Source of the DNA: Pleomorphochaeta sp963678575
Lineage (GTDB): Bacteria; Spirochaetota; Spirochaetia; Sphaerochaetales; Sphaerochaetaceae
Assembly (NCBI GenBank): GCA_963678575.2
Contig: CAXXHV010000002.1
Location: 186,001 to 250,000 of the forward strand
Reading direction: 5' to 3'
DNA: 64,000 nucleotides
Shown: one piece after another, positions 17,952 through 26,573 of the stretch
How positions within the stretch are numbered: the first letter of the stretch is position 1
How the letters are laid out: each line of letters opens with the position of its first letter
Notes under the pieces: model-generated
Told to the model about the DNA's origin: nothing
Database searches by the model: none
What the model saw: only the letters and a program-made list of their open reading frames with translations
Program-made: the position numbers and the translations under genes

Positions 17952-18681
17952 TCTAAAAATAATATTAAATTATTCATTTAATTTGTATCAATTAAAATGA
18001 TTTAATATACTCAACTATTAAACTAATATTTTATTTTATTTCCAAATACTTTTGCTATATCGAGTGAATCATTAATAAAGTATTGTTGTTTTTTTTTGCA
18101 AAATTTATGCAAGCGCATTATAAAAAAAATATTTTTAATAATAATATTTTTTAAAATTTATTTAAAATTACTTTTTTTTAATAGTTAATTCTTTTTATTA
18201 TAATTAATTATATATTTGATAAAATATTTATATATTCGAAAACTATGCAAAAAAATTTTATTGATTTTCTTGACAATTTAAAAATACGATTTATGCTAGT
18301 AATTGAGGTAATAAAATTATATTAAATTTGATATAGCAAAAATATATTATAGAAAAAAATATCTATTCTAATTTTGTAGGCAAGTAGTATTCTTTTGAAA
18401 AATTTGGAATAGCGTGTGTTGGTTTGTATTGAAAGTTCTTTTTTATTGCTAATTGTTAATCTCGAAAACAATAACAATCTGTTTGAAAAAATTTTAATCA
18501 TTACCGTTTATTTTTTGTCTTTAATTGTATAATAAAAAATTTGAATAACCTTTAAATTCCAGAGGTTTGAAGAGCAAATCTTTAATGTTAAGTGGGATTG
18601 ATGTCCAGTCGGAGTTGAATATCTGTAATTTATAAATAAAATATTTTACAGGTTCGCTCTATATTAAAAAGAGGTGATAAA
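17952..18681. other. Long leader/intergenic region before the PfkB operon
   Basis: 730 bases without a gene. It contains a possible LacI-type site TTATGCAAGCGCATTATAA (18105-18123) and a good promoter at 18270-18297. The promoter implies an untranslated leader of about 380 bases before the kinase ATG. I find no known riboswitch class in that leader. Confidence 0.45.
18270..18297 (+). promoter_or_regulatory. Promoter of the PfkB/isomerase operon
   Basis: TTGACA (18270-18275), 16 bases, TATGCT (18292-18297). The preceding GATTTT and the spacer are almost identical to the promoter of the second ABC operon (16490-16517, minus strand), and a GCAAA lies 15-25 bases upstream of both. Confidence 0.65.
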
Positions 18682-19557
18682 ATGAAGAATTATTTAGTTC
18701 TTATTGGTCATATATCAAGAGATATAATGATTGATTATTTGGGAAATGAAACTCGAGTTGTGGGCGGAGCTGTTATATATTCAGCAGCAGTTTATAAAGC
18801 GGTTGGTTTGGATGTAAAAATTATATCAAAGCTTCCAAAAAAAGAAAATGAATTAAAGCTTGAACTACAGAAAAGCAAAATAAATTGGGTTATAAAAGAT
18901 TCTAATGAAATGACCTCAATTAGAAATCATTATTTTACAAAGGATAAGGAACGCAGAGAAGCCATATTGCTCTCTAAAGCTGATAGTTTTGAATTAAGTG
19001 AAATTATAGATGAAAATTCAGATATCTATTGTTTAGCTGGTCTTTTTGTTGGAGAAATTCCAGATTCTATAATTATTCCTCTTTCAAAAAAAGGAAAGGT
19101 TGCTCTTGATGCTCAGTGCATTTTGCGAAAAAGTGATGAGAATGGAAATATGTTATACAATGATTGGGAAAATAAAATATCTTTGATTCCTTATTTATCC
19201 TATTTGAAAGTTGATGCTGCAGAAGCAGAAATTCTAACAGGTTTTTCAGATACTGAAAAAGCTATTAGACAACTTGGAGCTTGGGGAGCAAAAGAAGTTA
19301 TGTTAACTCATAATACTCAAGTTATGGTTTTATCTGATGACAAAATTTATACCTGTACATATTCAAATTCTAATAATAGTGGAAGAACTGGCAGAGGTGA
19401 TACAACATTCTCAGCTTATTTAGCTTGGAGAAAGGAACATAGTGTAAAAGAGTCTACAGACTTCGCAGCAACTTTATGTAGTATGAAGATGGAAAAACCA
19501 GGAGTATTTTCTTCAACTGTTGAAGAGGTATTAATGAGAATGAAGAATATAGATTAA
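18682..19557 (+). CDS. PfkB-family carbohydrate kinase
   Basis: A 291-aa ribokinase-fold kinase. The N-terminal GHISRDIMIDY and the double-Gly VVGGAVIYSAA match the substrate-binding signature, and GRTGRGDTTFSAYLAWR carries the catalytic Asp and anion hole. It phosphorylates a sugar or nucleoside with ATP in the cytoplasm; specificity is not readable, and the first half is rather short for ribokinase. GAGGTG precedes the ATG. Its stop is followed directly by the isomerase-like gene, so the two are an operon. Near the sugar ABC locus it likely handles the imported substrate. Confidence 0.85.
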   Translation: MKNYLVLIGHISRDIMIDYLGNETRVVGGAVIYSAAVYKAVGLDVKIISKLPKKENELKLELQKSKINWVIKDSNEMTSIRNHYFTKDKERREAILLSKADSFELSEIIDENSDIYCLAGLFVGEIPDSIIIPLSKKGKVALDAQCILRKSDENGNMLYNDWENKISLIPYLSYLKVDAAEAEILTGFSDTEKAIRQLGAWGAKEVMLTHNTQVMVLSDDKIYTCTYSNSNNSGRTGRGDTTFSAYLAWRKEHSVKESTDFAATLCSMKMEKPGVFSSTVEEVLMRMKNID

Positions 19558-19558
19558 T

Positions 19559-20437
19559 ATGAATACAAAAGCTCAAATAGGTCTTAAATTATCAGATTGT
19601 AAAACTATTAAAGATTTAAGAAAAACTTTAACTAGGATTGAAAAAGCAGGGTTTAGTTTTATTGAATTCCATGTTGATATGTTCCCTTTTATTTTGGGAG
19701 GAAACCTCTGCTATGAATGGCTTAATTTAGTAAAAAAAGAATTTTTATTGCATAAATTAAACTATAGTGCTCATATAGGTAGGGCTTTAGATTTAAGAGC
19801 TAGCAATATAGATTTACATTATTCTTTATTTAAAGCATCAATTGATGTAGCGTCGTTTTTAAATGCTAGCCCATTAGTAGTTCATTTTGATAATAAGAGC
19901 GACAACATTTTTAAAGAACAACAATTTAAAGAATATTTAAAGAAAGGTTGTTTGTATGCTCAAAAAAAGAATGTATTAATTTGTTTAGAAAATATTGAAA
20001 TTGAAAGAATTGAACCTGTAATTAAAGTCATTTCAGAAATAAATCTTGATAATTTAAAAATGACTTTTGATACAGGTCATGCATATTTAGCTTCAAAGTA
20101 TTTTAATTTTGATTTTTTAAAAGCTCTTGAAACTTGTCTACCTTATATTGCTCATGTTCATTTAAATGATAATTTTGGAATATTTGAAGAAAGTAGGATA
20201 ATTAATAGACAGTATTATGATTCTTTAGAAGAAGGGATGAGAAGAGAGCTTGCAATGGGAGATATTCATTTACCGCCATTTTTTGCTCAAGTACCTTTTA
20301 ATGAAATTTTTTTATTGTTAAAGAATTATCGAGGAAAATATTTATGTGAGTATTATACTAATTCATATATTCCGTTTGAAAGAAGCACTTATGAAAAAGT
20401 TCGAATTGCTATTGAATCAAATTGGGAAAAAGATTAA
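19559..20437 (+). CDS. Sugar phosphate isomerase/epimerase-like TIM barrel
   Basis: A 292-aa protein of the xylose isomerase-like TIM-barrel superfamily (AP endonuclease 2 fold). Metal-site motifs are present: CLENIEIE (Glu), MTFDTGHAY (Asp/His), HVHLNDNFG (His-x-His) and a C-terminal YLCEYY (Glu). These ligands match the IolE/IolI/Hyi-like group. It starts one base after the kinase stop codon. Probably isomerises the sugar or sugar acid whose phosphorylation the kinase performs. Exact reaction unknown. Confidence 0.82.
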   Translation: MNTKAQIGLKLSDCKTIKDLRKTLTRIEKAGFSFIEFHVDMFPFILGGNLCYEWLNLVKKEFLLHKLNYSAHIGRALDLRASNIDLHYSLFKASIDVASFLNASPLVVHFDNKSDNIFKEQQFKEYLKKGCLYAQKKNVLICLENIEIERIEPVIKVISEINLDNLKMTFDTGHAYLASKYFNFDFLKALETCLPYIAHVHLNDNFGIFEESRIINRQYYDSLEEGMRRELAMGDIHLPPFFAQVPFNEIFLLLKNYRGKYLCEYYTNSYIPFERSTYEKVRIAIESNWEKD

Positions 20438-20558
20438 AAGCATAATTTTTATTGGAAATACTTCGTAATTTGTTTTATGTATTTTTTTTATAAAAATTTT
20501 ATAAAATATGAGAAAATATGGTATATATAAGGAGAAAGTAAAAAGTTAGGAGAAAAAA

Positions 20559-21272
20559 TTGGAAATTAAGACAATAAAGTTAGTTCAAAAGGTAGGTGCT
20601 CAGGAAATTACTATGTATCCTTCTGTTATCTATGATGATAATAATTTAATTCTTTGTGATGCGGGCTCTCCAAATCAGATAACACAAATTGAGCAAGAAC
20701 TTAATAAAATTGGATTTTCAATTGAAAATCTTACACATGTTGTAATTACACACCAAGATCATGACCATATAGGATCTTTAAAACAATTAAAATTAATCAA
20801 TCAAAATATAATAGTTATAGCAAGTGATATTGAAGCTCCATACATTGATGGTACGAAAGAGTCTTTAAGATTGATACAAGCCAAAGAGTATAATAAAAAT
20901 TTGAAGGATGAAGCTTTAGTTTTTGGTATGCATTTTGTAAAATATTTAGAAACAATTGAAAATTGTTTTGTAGATCAAGTTGTTAGTGATAATGATTATA
21001 TTATTCCAAAATTAAGAGTAATTAGTACAAAAGGGCATACTCCAGGCCATATATCCTTGTTTAATGAAGAGTATAATACTTTAATTAGTGGTGATGCAAT
21101 AGCATTTGAAAATGATGCATTTGTTATTGCTAATCCAGAATTTACTTTAGATTTAGAAAATTGTAAAAAAAGTATTAAAAAAATAATAGATTTAAATCCA
21201 AAAAGAGTTATTTGTTATCATGGCGGGGAATGCAATAAAAATATTATGTTTTTGTTAAATAAACTTGTTTAA
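20559..21272 (+). CDS. MBL-fold metallo-hydrolase
   Basis: A 237-aa metallo-beta-lactamase-fold enzyme. The metal motif is THQDHDHIGS, the variant in which the second His of HxHxDH is Asp, common in YflN/YtnP-like proteins. Other ligands: GHTPGHIS (His), SGDAIAF (Asp) and CYHGGE (His). The start is TTG after TTAGGAG. The gene follows the kinase-isomerase pair by 120 bases and may be transcribed with it. Lactonase or thioester hydrolase activity is possible; the substrate is not known. Confidence 0.82.
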   Translation: MEIKTIKLVQKVGAQEITMYPSVIYDDNNLILCDAGSPNQITQIEQELNKIGFSIENLTHVVITHQDHDHIGSLKQLKLINQNIIVIASDIEAPYIDGTKESLRLIQAKEYNKNLKDEALVFGMHFVKYLETIENCFVDQVVSDNDYIIPKLRVISTKGHTPGHISLFNEEYNTLISGDAIAFENDAFVIANPEFTLDLENCKKSIKKIIDLNPKRVICYHGGECNKNIMFLLNKLV

Positions 21273-21275
21273 AAT

Positions 21276-21304
21276 AAAAGAGAGCTTTTTGCTCTCTTTT
21301 GTAT
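21276..21304. terminator. Bidirectional intrinsic terminator
   Basis: AAAAGAGAGC (21276-21285), loop TTTTT, GCTCTCTTTT (21291-21300): a perfect 10-bp stem with A/T flanks, between the convergent MBL gene and the coiled-coil gene. Confidence 0.88.
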
Positions 21305-21312
21305 AATAAAAT

Positions 21313-21774
21313 TTATTTATCGTCTATTTGATTTATAACTTGTGCATCGGTTCTAAGAGGAATGACTTTTCTAATGAAGGGTTGTATTCCTTTATAAGTT
21401 TTTTGGAATTCCTCTTCACTCTCTTTAAGGGCCGCTTGCCAAGCACCACCAAAACCCGGTGAATTAAGTGTTAACCTATCGGCTGCAAGTTGATAAACAT
21501 GAAGTCTTGCAATTTCTTTTCTTCCTGGTTTTTGAGAATAGGTGGAAACTGTAATTCTAAGATTTTCATTTTCTTTTTTATATAACTCAAGCTCTGCTTT
21601 TAGTTTTTGTATACCTTCACTTTCGATATCCATTCTATCTGTAAGCATATTTTTTAACTTATTTAATTCTTTTTTAAATTCTAATTCTTTTTTATGAGCT
21701 CTGGCACTCATAGAAACAAGAACAACTATAGCTACTGCTAAACCAATGCCAAGTCCGATTAATAATTGTTGCAT
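21313..21774 (-). CDS. Membrane-anchored coiled-coil protein, unknown function
   Basis: A 153-aa protein with one N-terminal membrane helix (LLIGLGIGLAVAIVVLVSM) followed by a charged coiled coil (residues 26-75, rich in K/E/L heptads) and a C-terminal part with GFGGAWQAALKESEEEFQKTYKG. GGAGG stands before the ATG. I do not recognise the family. The topology suggests a short inner-membrane anchor with a cytoplasmic coiled coil. It forms a single-gene unit between terminators. Confidence 0.7.
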   Translation of the reverse strand: MQQLLIGLGIGLAVAIVVLVSMSARAHKKELEFKKELNKLKNMLTDRMDIESEGIQKLKAELELYKKENENLRITVSTYSQKPGRKEIARLHVYQLAADRLTLNSPGFGGAWQAALKESEEEFQKTYKGIQPFIRKVIPLRTDAQVINQIDDK

Positions 21775-21838
21775 ATGTCCTCCATTGATATTTAAAAGAA
21801 TACTCTAAAGAAATATATTTGTCAAAATGTATGATATA

Positions 21839-21884
21839 AAAAGTCCTCCAAAGTAGTTTTAAAAATATTTTTCCACTTTGGAGG
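21839..21884 (-). terminator. Intrinsic terminator after the threonine synthase-like gene
   Basis: On the minus strand CCTCCAAAGT and ACTTTGGAGG (21875-21884 and 21845-21854) form a perfect 10-bp stem followed by ACTTTTTAT. Confidence 0.82.
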
Positions 21885-21914
21885 TCTATTCTCTTAATTA
21901 AGCGTATTCGTTGG

Positions 21915-23141
21915 TTATTTACTAAAGCGTTTGATTACAGCTTCTTTACTATTTTCAATAGCCTTTGGAATAGAAACCCTATTTTCAAAAACAGCCATGT
22001 CTTTAAAACCTGTCCCTGTTAGTAAAACACAAACATCAACATCATCACCAAATTCTTTTTTAAGGTGCTCTGAGTCTTGTTTTAAGGCTGCCCAAGCACA
22101 AGCAGCAGCAGGTTCAACAAATATTCCTGCTTTTGAAGTTAATTCTAATTGAGCATCAATTATTGCTTCATCTTCTACTTCAACACACCAGCCTTTACTT
22201 GCTTTAATGTAATTAACAGCCATTCTACCATTAGCTGGTGAAGATACTGAAATAGAATCAGCTCTTGTTGATGCTTTTTCAATTGTATTATAATTATTAT
22301 TTTTAAATGCTTGAGATATTGCATTACTCTTTGTGCTTTGTGAGCAAACTAAATGAGGCATTTTTTCAATTAATCCAGCTTCATATAAATCATAGAAACC
22401 TTTGTAAACACCAGCAAATATACAACCATCTCCTACAGGTACATAAACAACTTCAGGTACTTTTCTACCCATTTGTTCAAATAATTCTATTGAAACACTT
22501 TTTTTACCTTCAATAGTCATGGGATTATATGCCGTATTTCTATTAATACCACCAAATTCGTTTGTATAAGCAATACTAAGAGCAAAAGCATCATCATAAG
22601 TTCCCTTAACAGGAACAACAGTTGCTCCATATAATACGCTTTGCATTAATTTATTAACTGGGGCTGTTTCAGGAACAAATAAAACAATTTCTAATCCATA
22701 AGCAGCTCCAGCACAACTCATTGCAGCTCCAGCGTTACCAGTTGAAGCAAGGGCTATTTTATCCATATTATAATGAAGAGCTTGTGCTGCGATTAATTGA
22801 GAAGCTCTATCTTTGAAAGATCCAGAGGGGAGAGCACTATCGAGTTTACAACTTAAATTATTTAAACCTAACTCTTTAGCTAGTCTTTTAGGCTTTGCTA
22901 AAGGAGTTCCGCCTACAGGATAAACCTCTTTATCTGGAACTTCAAAAGGAAAGAAGTCATACATGGTTACGTGTTCTTTTCCTTTTAGTTTTGCCAAATC
23001 ATCTTTATTTAATTTAACAATCAAGTTACCTTTGGGGAAAGTGTTTGCTTCTTGTTCTTTTGAACAATGAGGGCATTGATAAATTACTTCATCTGTTTCA
23101 AAGACTCTTTTACAATCATTACATTCATAAGAGTATCGCAT
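21915..23141 (-). CDS. Threonine synthase-like PLP enzyme
   Basis: A 408-aa PLP enzyme of the tryptophan synthase beta family. The N-terminus has a zinc-ribbon-like C-x2-C...C-x2-C (CNDCKRVF...CPHC), followed by YPVGGTPL, the Schiff-base Lys in PSGSFKDRAS, the ASTGNAGAAMS loop and a LLTGTGFKD phosphate motif. These are threonine-synthase features, and it would make threonine from O-phosphohomoserine. The location beside a second PLP enzyme and an MFS exporter, next to the purine cluster, leaves open a catabolic role on another amino acid. Transcribed with the upstream PLP gene or from its own promoter. Confidence 0.8.
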   Translation of the reverse strand: MRYSYECNDCKRVFETDEVIYQCPHCSKEQEANTFPKGNLIVKLNKDDLAKLKGKEHVTMYDFFPFEVPDKEVYPVGGTPLAKPKRLAKELGLNNLSCKLDSALPSGSFKDRASQLIAAQALHYNMDKIALASTGNAGAAMSCAGAAYGLEIVLFVPETAPVNKLMQSVLYGATVVPVKGTYDDAFALSIAYTNEFGGINRNTAYNPMTIEGKKSVSIELFEQMGRKVPEVVYVPVGDGCIFAGVYKGFYDLYEAGLIEKMPHLVCSQSTKSNAISQAFKNNNYNTIEKASTRADSISVSSPANGRMAVNYIKASKGWCVEVEDEAIIDAQLELTSKAGIFVEPAAACAWAALKQDSEHLKKEFGDDVDVCVLLTGTGFKDMAVFENRVSIPKAIENSKEAVIKRFSK

Positions 23142-23163
23142 TTTTTTTAATCCTTTAAAGTAA

Positions 23164-23189
23164 GGACATGCTATAACAGCATGCCCTCA
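23164..23189 (-). repeat. Weak hairpin between the two PLP genes
   Basis: CATGCT and AGCATG with one mismatch toward the base give a short stem with no T run. It may be an intercistronic stem-loop or a weak terminator. Confidence 0.35.
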
Positions 23190-23219
23190 ATTTGTATAAT
23201 TTATTCCTCTTTGAGGATA

Positions 23220-24683
23220 CTATGCTAAAATATCAGCATTGAATTCTTCAATTAACTTGTCAATTTTTGCAGTTAATTTTGGAATATCTGTCCAATAATT
23301 TTTGTCATACCATTGACTGTTGATTTCTTCATAAGTTTTACCTTGTTGTTCAACCCAAGTATAGTATTTTAAGTTATGGATAGCTAGTCTATCGTAGTAG
23401 CCTAATTCTTTCATGTTTGCAATGTTTTGTGACATTAATGCTTGGTAATAAATTCTTACGCTATCATCATGATCACAAACACCAAGTTTTTCTTCTAATT
23501 CTTTAATACGAGAAGTATACATTTCACTTGAGTCAGTAAGAATTGTGAATACTACATCTTCTTCAGTTAATTCATAGAATTTTGCAACTTTCATAGCACC
23601 TAGTACGTTACCAACACCGCTGATACCATATAAAGATAGATTGTCTAAATCTTCTTGTTTTACACCTTTAGATGCTAAATATTTTAGACCTTCTGGTTCG
23701 TTAAATAAACGATAAGCGTCCATACAATCATTATCATCAACAGCAACAATCATGTCAGTGTTTTTAACATTGTGAATCCAAGGAACGTGTTTGTCACCAA
23801 TACCTTCAATTCTATGGCCACCAAAACCGTTTCTTAATAAAGTTGGGCATTGTAGAGCTTCTGCAGCAACAATTTTAATATTTGGGTATAAAGTTTTTAA
23901 GTAATCACCAGCTGCTAAAGTACCACCGGAACCAGTTGCACTTACATAAGCTTTAACATTTTCGTCTTTTACACCTAATTGTTTTAATACTTCAGCCATT
24001 GCTCTACCAGTTACTTCATAGTGCCATAGGTAGTTTTCGAATTGTTCGAATTGGTTAAAGATTACAATATGATTTCCTCTTTCAGCATCTAATTCATGAC
24101 ATTTGTCGAAGATTTCTTTTACATTTGATTCACAACCAGGAGTTGCAATAACTTCTCCAGCTACACTTTGTAACCAGTTGAATCTTTCTTGGCTCATTTC
24201 TTCAGGAAGAATAGCAATTGATTGACATCCTAGAAGAGCTGAGTTATAAGCACCACCACGACAGTAGTTACCTGTTGAAGGCCATACAGCTTGTTGGTCA
24301 ACAGAATCGAAAGTACCTGAAGCTAGTGCTGGAGCTAAACAAGAATATGTAGCACCTACTTTATGAACACCACAAGGGAACCATTTACCACAAAGTGCAA
24401 TAATTCTAGCTTTAACACCTGAAATTTCATGAGGAACTTCAATGAAGTTAACGCCACCAAATTCGCCACCTTTTGAAATTGGTTCATTGTGCCAAGTAAT
24501 TCTATAAAGATTAACTGGATCAACATCCCATAAGCCTGTATTATCTAATTTCTTTTTAATATCTTCTGAAACTAGAGAAGGGTTAATCATTTCTTTAAAT
24601 GTAGGTAATAGGATACCTTTTTCTTTACAACGTTTTACGTTTTTTGCCCTTACTTCAGGGTTAACGTTTAAATTAATCAACAT
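23220..24683 (-). CDS. PLP-dependent beta-family lyase/synthase of unknown specificity
   Basis: A 487-aa fold-type II PLP enzyme. The Schiff-base Lys is in FPCGVHKVGATYS, the substrate loop PSTGNYCRGGAY follows, and the phosphate cup is ATGSGGTLAAGD. It is longer than cysteine synthase or diaminopropionate ammonia-lyase (YgeX, about 400 aa) by a C-terminal extension of about 80 residues ending in a helical, Tyr/Trp-rich segment (YTWVEQQGKTYEEINSQWYDKNYW). It is annotated in related genomes only as a PLP beta-subunit protein, as far as I recall. TTGGAGG stands before the ATG. Its position next to the purine cluster suggests it fills the amino-acid lyase slot held by ygeX in E. coli, but that is inference. 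Confidence 0.75.
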   Translation of the reverse strand: MLINLNVNPEVRAKNVKRCKEKGILLPTFKEMINPSLVSEDIKKKLDNTGLWDVDPVNLYRITWHNEPISKGGEFGGVNFIEVPHEISGVKARIIALCGKWFPCGVHKVGATYSCLAPALASGTFDSVDQQAVWPSTGNYCRGGAYNSALLGCQSIAILPEEMSQERFNWLQSVAGEVIATPGCESNVKEIFDKCHELDAERGNHIVIFNQFEQFENYLWHYEVTGRAMAEVLKQLGVKDENVKAYVSATGSGGTLAAGDYLKTLYPNIKIVAAEALQCPTLLRNGFGGHRIEGIGDKHVPWIHNVKNTDMIVAVDDNDCMDAYRLFNEPEGLKYLASKGVKQEDLDNLSLYGISGVGNVLGAMKVAKFYELTEEDVVFTILTDSSEMYTSRIKELEEKLGVCDHDDSVRIYYQALMSQNIANMKELGYYDRLAIHNLKYYTWVEQQGKTYEEINSQWYDKNYWTDIPKLTAKIDKLIEEFNADILA

Positions 24684-25071
24684 AAATTTATTTCCTCCAA
24701 GAAATATAGAAAATTTAACTAGTCATAGTATTGATATAAAATGAAAATTTGTAAAGTAAAAAATGCAAATATTTATTTTTTTTATTAGTTTTTTTCGCTA
24801 TTCCTTAAATTTCTCTTATTTATTGATGTATTCACAAGATTTTAATAAATAGGATACTACACAATATTTACTAAACGAATATATAGTAAAACTAATAATA
24901 GAGTAGAAAACCATATAAATGTTGATATATTTGTAAAATATTTCATGAAAAGGAAATAAAACGAATAATTTATAAATATAATAATATTTCTTGTTGTTTT
25001 AGGTAGATTAAATAAATAATATTAATTAAACTTTTTTATAAAATTGATGATTTTTACAAAGGTATTTTTTT
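24684..25071. other. Divergent intergenic region, PLP gene / MFS gene
   Basis: 388 AT-rich bases between divergent genes. I see no gene, terminator or known RNA in it, and no promoter clear enough to place. Confidence 0.5.
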
Positions 25072-26226
25072 ATGACCATTTTATTAGTAATTATTTATAT
25101 CACTTTCATTTCTCTTGGTTTGCCTGATAGTTTATTAGGGTCTGCTTGGCCAATATTACATTCAGTATTAAATGTACCAACAGAATATGCTGGTATACTA
25201 TCATTTACTACTTGTATATGTACCGTAATATCTTCTTTATCTGCAATGTGGCTAAATAAACATTTAGGAACAGGTAAAACTATTGCAATTTCCACATTAA
25301 TGACTTCTTTTGCTCTATTTGGGTATTCAATATCTACCTCCTTTTTGTTGTTGATTCCGTTATCAATTGTTTTAGGATTAGGCGCAGGAGCTATTGATTC
25401 TGCAATTAATAATTATGTTGCATTAAAATATGAGTCAAATCACATGTCTTTTTTACATGCCTTTTGGGGGTTAGGAGCAACTTTAGGTCCGTTAATTCTA
25501 AGTATTGGATTATCTACTAATAATTATCAACTTGGATATAGGATTATAGCTTCTATTCAATTATCCCTTGCAATTATTCAATTTTTCTTTATTAAGAAAT
25601 TTGATAAAGAAGAAAAAAATAAGACAAAAATAATTGATGGAAAAGAAGTATTAAATATTATTAAGGGAACCTCAAGAGATTGGACTTCTTATTTAGCTAT
25701 GTTAGCTTTTTTCTTTTATTGCTCTATTGAAACTTCAATGTTGGTTTGGGTTTCTACTTATAGTGTAAACTATTTAAATTTTTCACCAGCAATGGGAGCT
25801 AGAATTTCTTCATTATTTTTTATAGGAATAACTTCAGGGAGATTAATTTCAGGGTTTATTTCAGAAAGAATAAAAACAGTAAATATGATTTATTATGGTG
25901 CCATTATTTCATCTCTTGCAGGCTTACTGATGTTTTTGAATTTAAATAGTAATGTTTCTGCAATAAGCGTATTAGTAATTGGGCTAGGTTTTGCTCCTTT
26001 GTATCCATCTATGATTCATAGGACTCCTAGAAGGTTTGGTTCAGAATTGAGTCCAAAAATAATTGGATTTCAAATGGCTTCTGCTTATATAGGTTCAGCT
26101 TTCATGCCTCCAATAGTTGGTATAGTTATGTTGAAATTTGGTTATAAATTTTTACCTTTTTTAGTACTTTTATTTTCTATTATAATTATTATTTTAACTA
26201 GCATAATTGAAGTTAAAAAAAAGTAA
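25072..26226 (+). CDS. MFS transporter, FucP-like
   Basis: A 384-aa inner-membrane transporter with about 12 helices. The first half contains FISLGLPDSLLGSAWP and GAGAIDSAINNYVALKYES, which recur in the fucose permease-like sugar MFS group, and SFLHAFWGLGATLGP matches the same set. The A-motif-like loop near helices 8-9 reads SGRLISGFISERIK. AAAGG precedes the ATG. It lies between the PLP enzymes (divergent) and the purine operon (same strand). A terminator is not evident after it. Substrate unknown: sugar, amino acid or purine are possible. Confidence 0.82.
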   Translation: MTILLVIIYITFISLGLPDSLLGSAWPILHSVLNVPTEYAGILSFTTCICTVISSLSAMWLNKHLGTGKTIAISTLMTSFALFGYSISTSFLLLIPLSIVLGLGAGAIDSAINNYVALKYESNHMSFLHAFWGLGATLGPLILSIGLSTNNYQLGYRIIASIQLSLAIIQFFFIKKFDKEEKNKTKIIDGKEVLNIIKGTSRDWTSYLAMLAFFFYCSIETSMLVWVSTYSVNYLNFSPAMGARISSLFFIGITSGRLISGFISERIKTVNMIYYGAIISSLAGLLMFLNLNSNVSAISVLVIGLGFAPLYPSMIHRTPRRFGSELSPKIIGFQMASAYIGSAFMPPIVGIVMLKFGYKFLPFLVLLFSIIIIILTSIIEVKKK

Positions 26227-26573
26227 AAAGTGCTAATTAAATATTGGCTTACAAATATATAGTATTTTTTAATTTAATAAATATTTTGAAGACGAAGTTT
26301 AATGTGAAAATCAGTAAATAAACTATATTCTTATAAAATAAATGAGTTATATAGTATTTTATTTTATCAAAAATTTCAAATTCATAAAAAAACATATTAA
26401 AACACTATATTTATGCTTGTATACATATGTTAATTTCCCTATATTAAAGCATCATAAGAAGCAATGTTGCAATTTGTTGCAAAAAAATGTTGACAACATA
26501 AGATTTCTTATTACAATAGATATGAGCTAGTGTAATAATTTCTAGCTTAACATGGAAAATCAAGGAGTAACAT
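26227..26573 (+). other. Control region of the ygfK operon
   Basis: 347 bases with no gene except a short frame from 26342 lacking a ribosome-binding site. It holds the ygfK promoter and its tandem motif. Confidence 0.55.
26466..26517 (+). promoter_or_regulatory. ygfK operon promoter with tandem GTTGCA motif
   Basis: TTGACA (26490-26495), 16 bases, TACAAT (26512-26517) form a strong promoter. Directly upstream GTTGCA occurs twice, 10 bases apart (26466-26471 and 26476-26481), so both copies lie on the same helix face, ending 8 bases before -35. That is a usual activator position. The same hexamer in reverse orientation (TGCAAC/CGCAAC, 10 bases apart) precedes ygeW at nearly the same distance. 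Confidence 0.65.

Noticed and set aside
23164..23189. Terminator between the PLP genes
   Set aside because: Short, mismatched stem without T run; kept only as a weak hairpin.
23220..24683. The 487-aa PLP enzyme as YgeX (diaminopropionate ammonia-lyase)
   Set aside because: It is about 90 residues longer, its motifs (HKVGATYS, PSTGNYCRGG) differ from YgeX, and it is on the other strand from the purine cluster. Only a functional replacement can be proposed.
24684..25071. T-box or amino-acid riboswitch before the PLP enzymes
   Set aside because: I looked for a T-box core and for known threonine or lysine-type leaders in the reverse direction and saw none; the ATG is preceded only by a plain ribosome-binding site.
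26342..26530. 62-codon plus-strand frame before ygfK
   Set aside because: It spans the ygfK promoter and tandem motif and has no ribosome-binding site.
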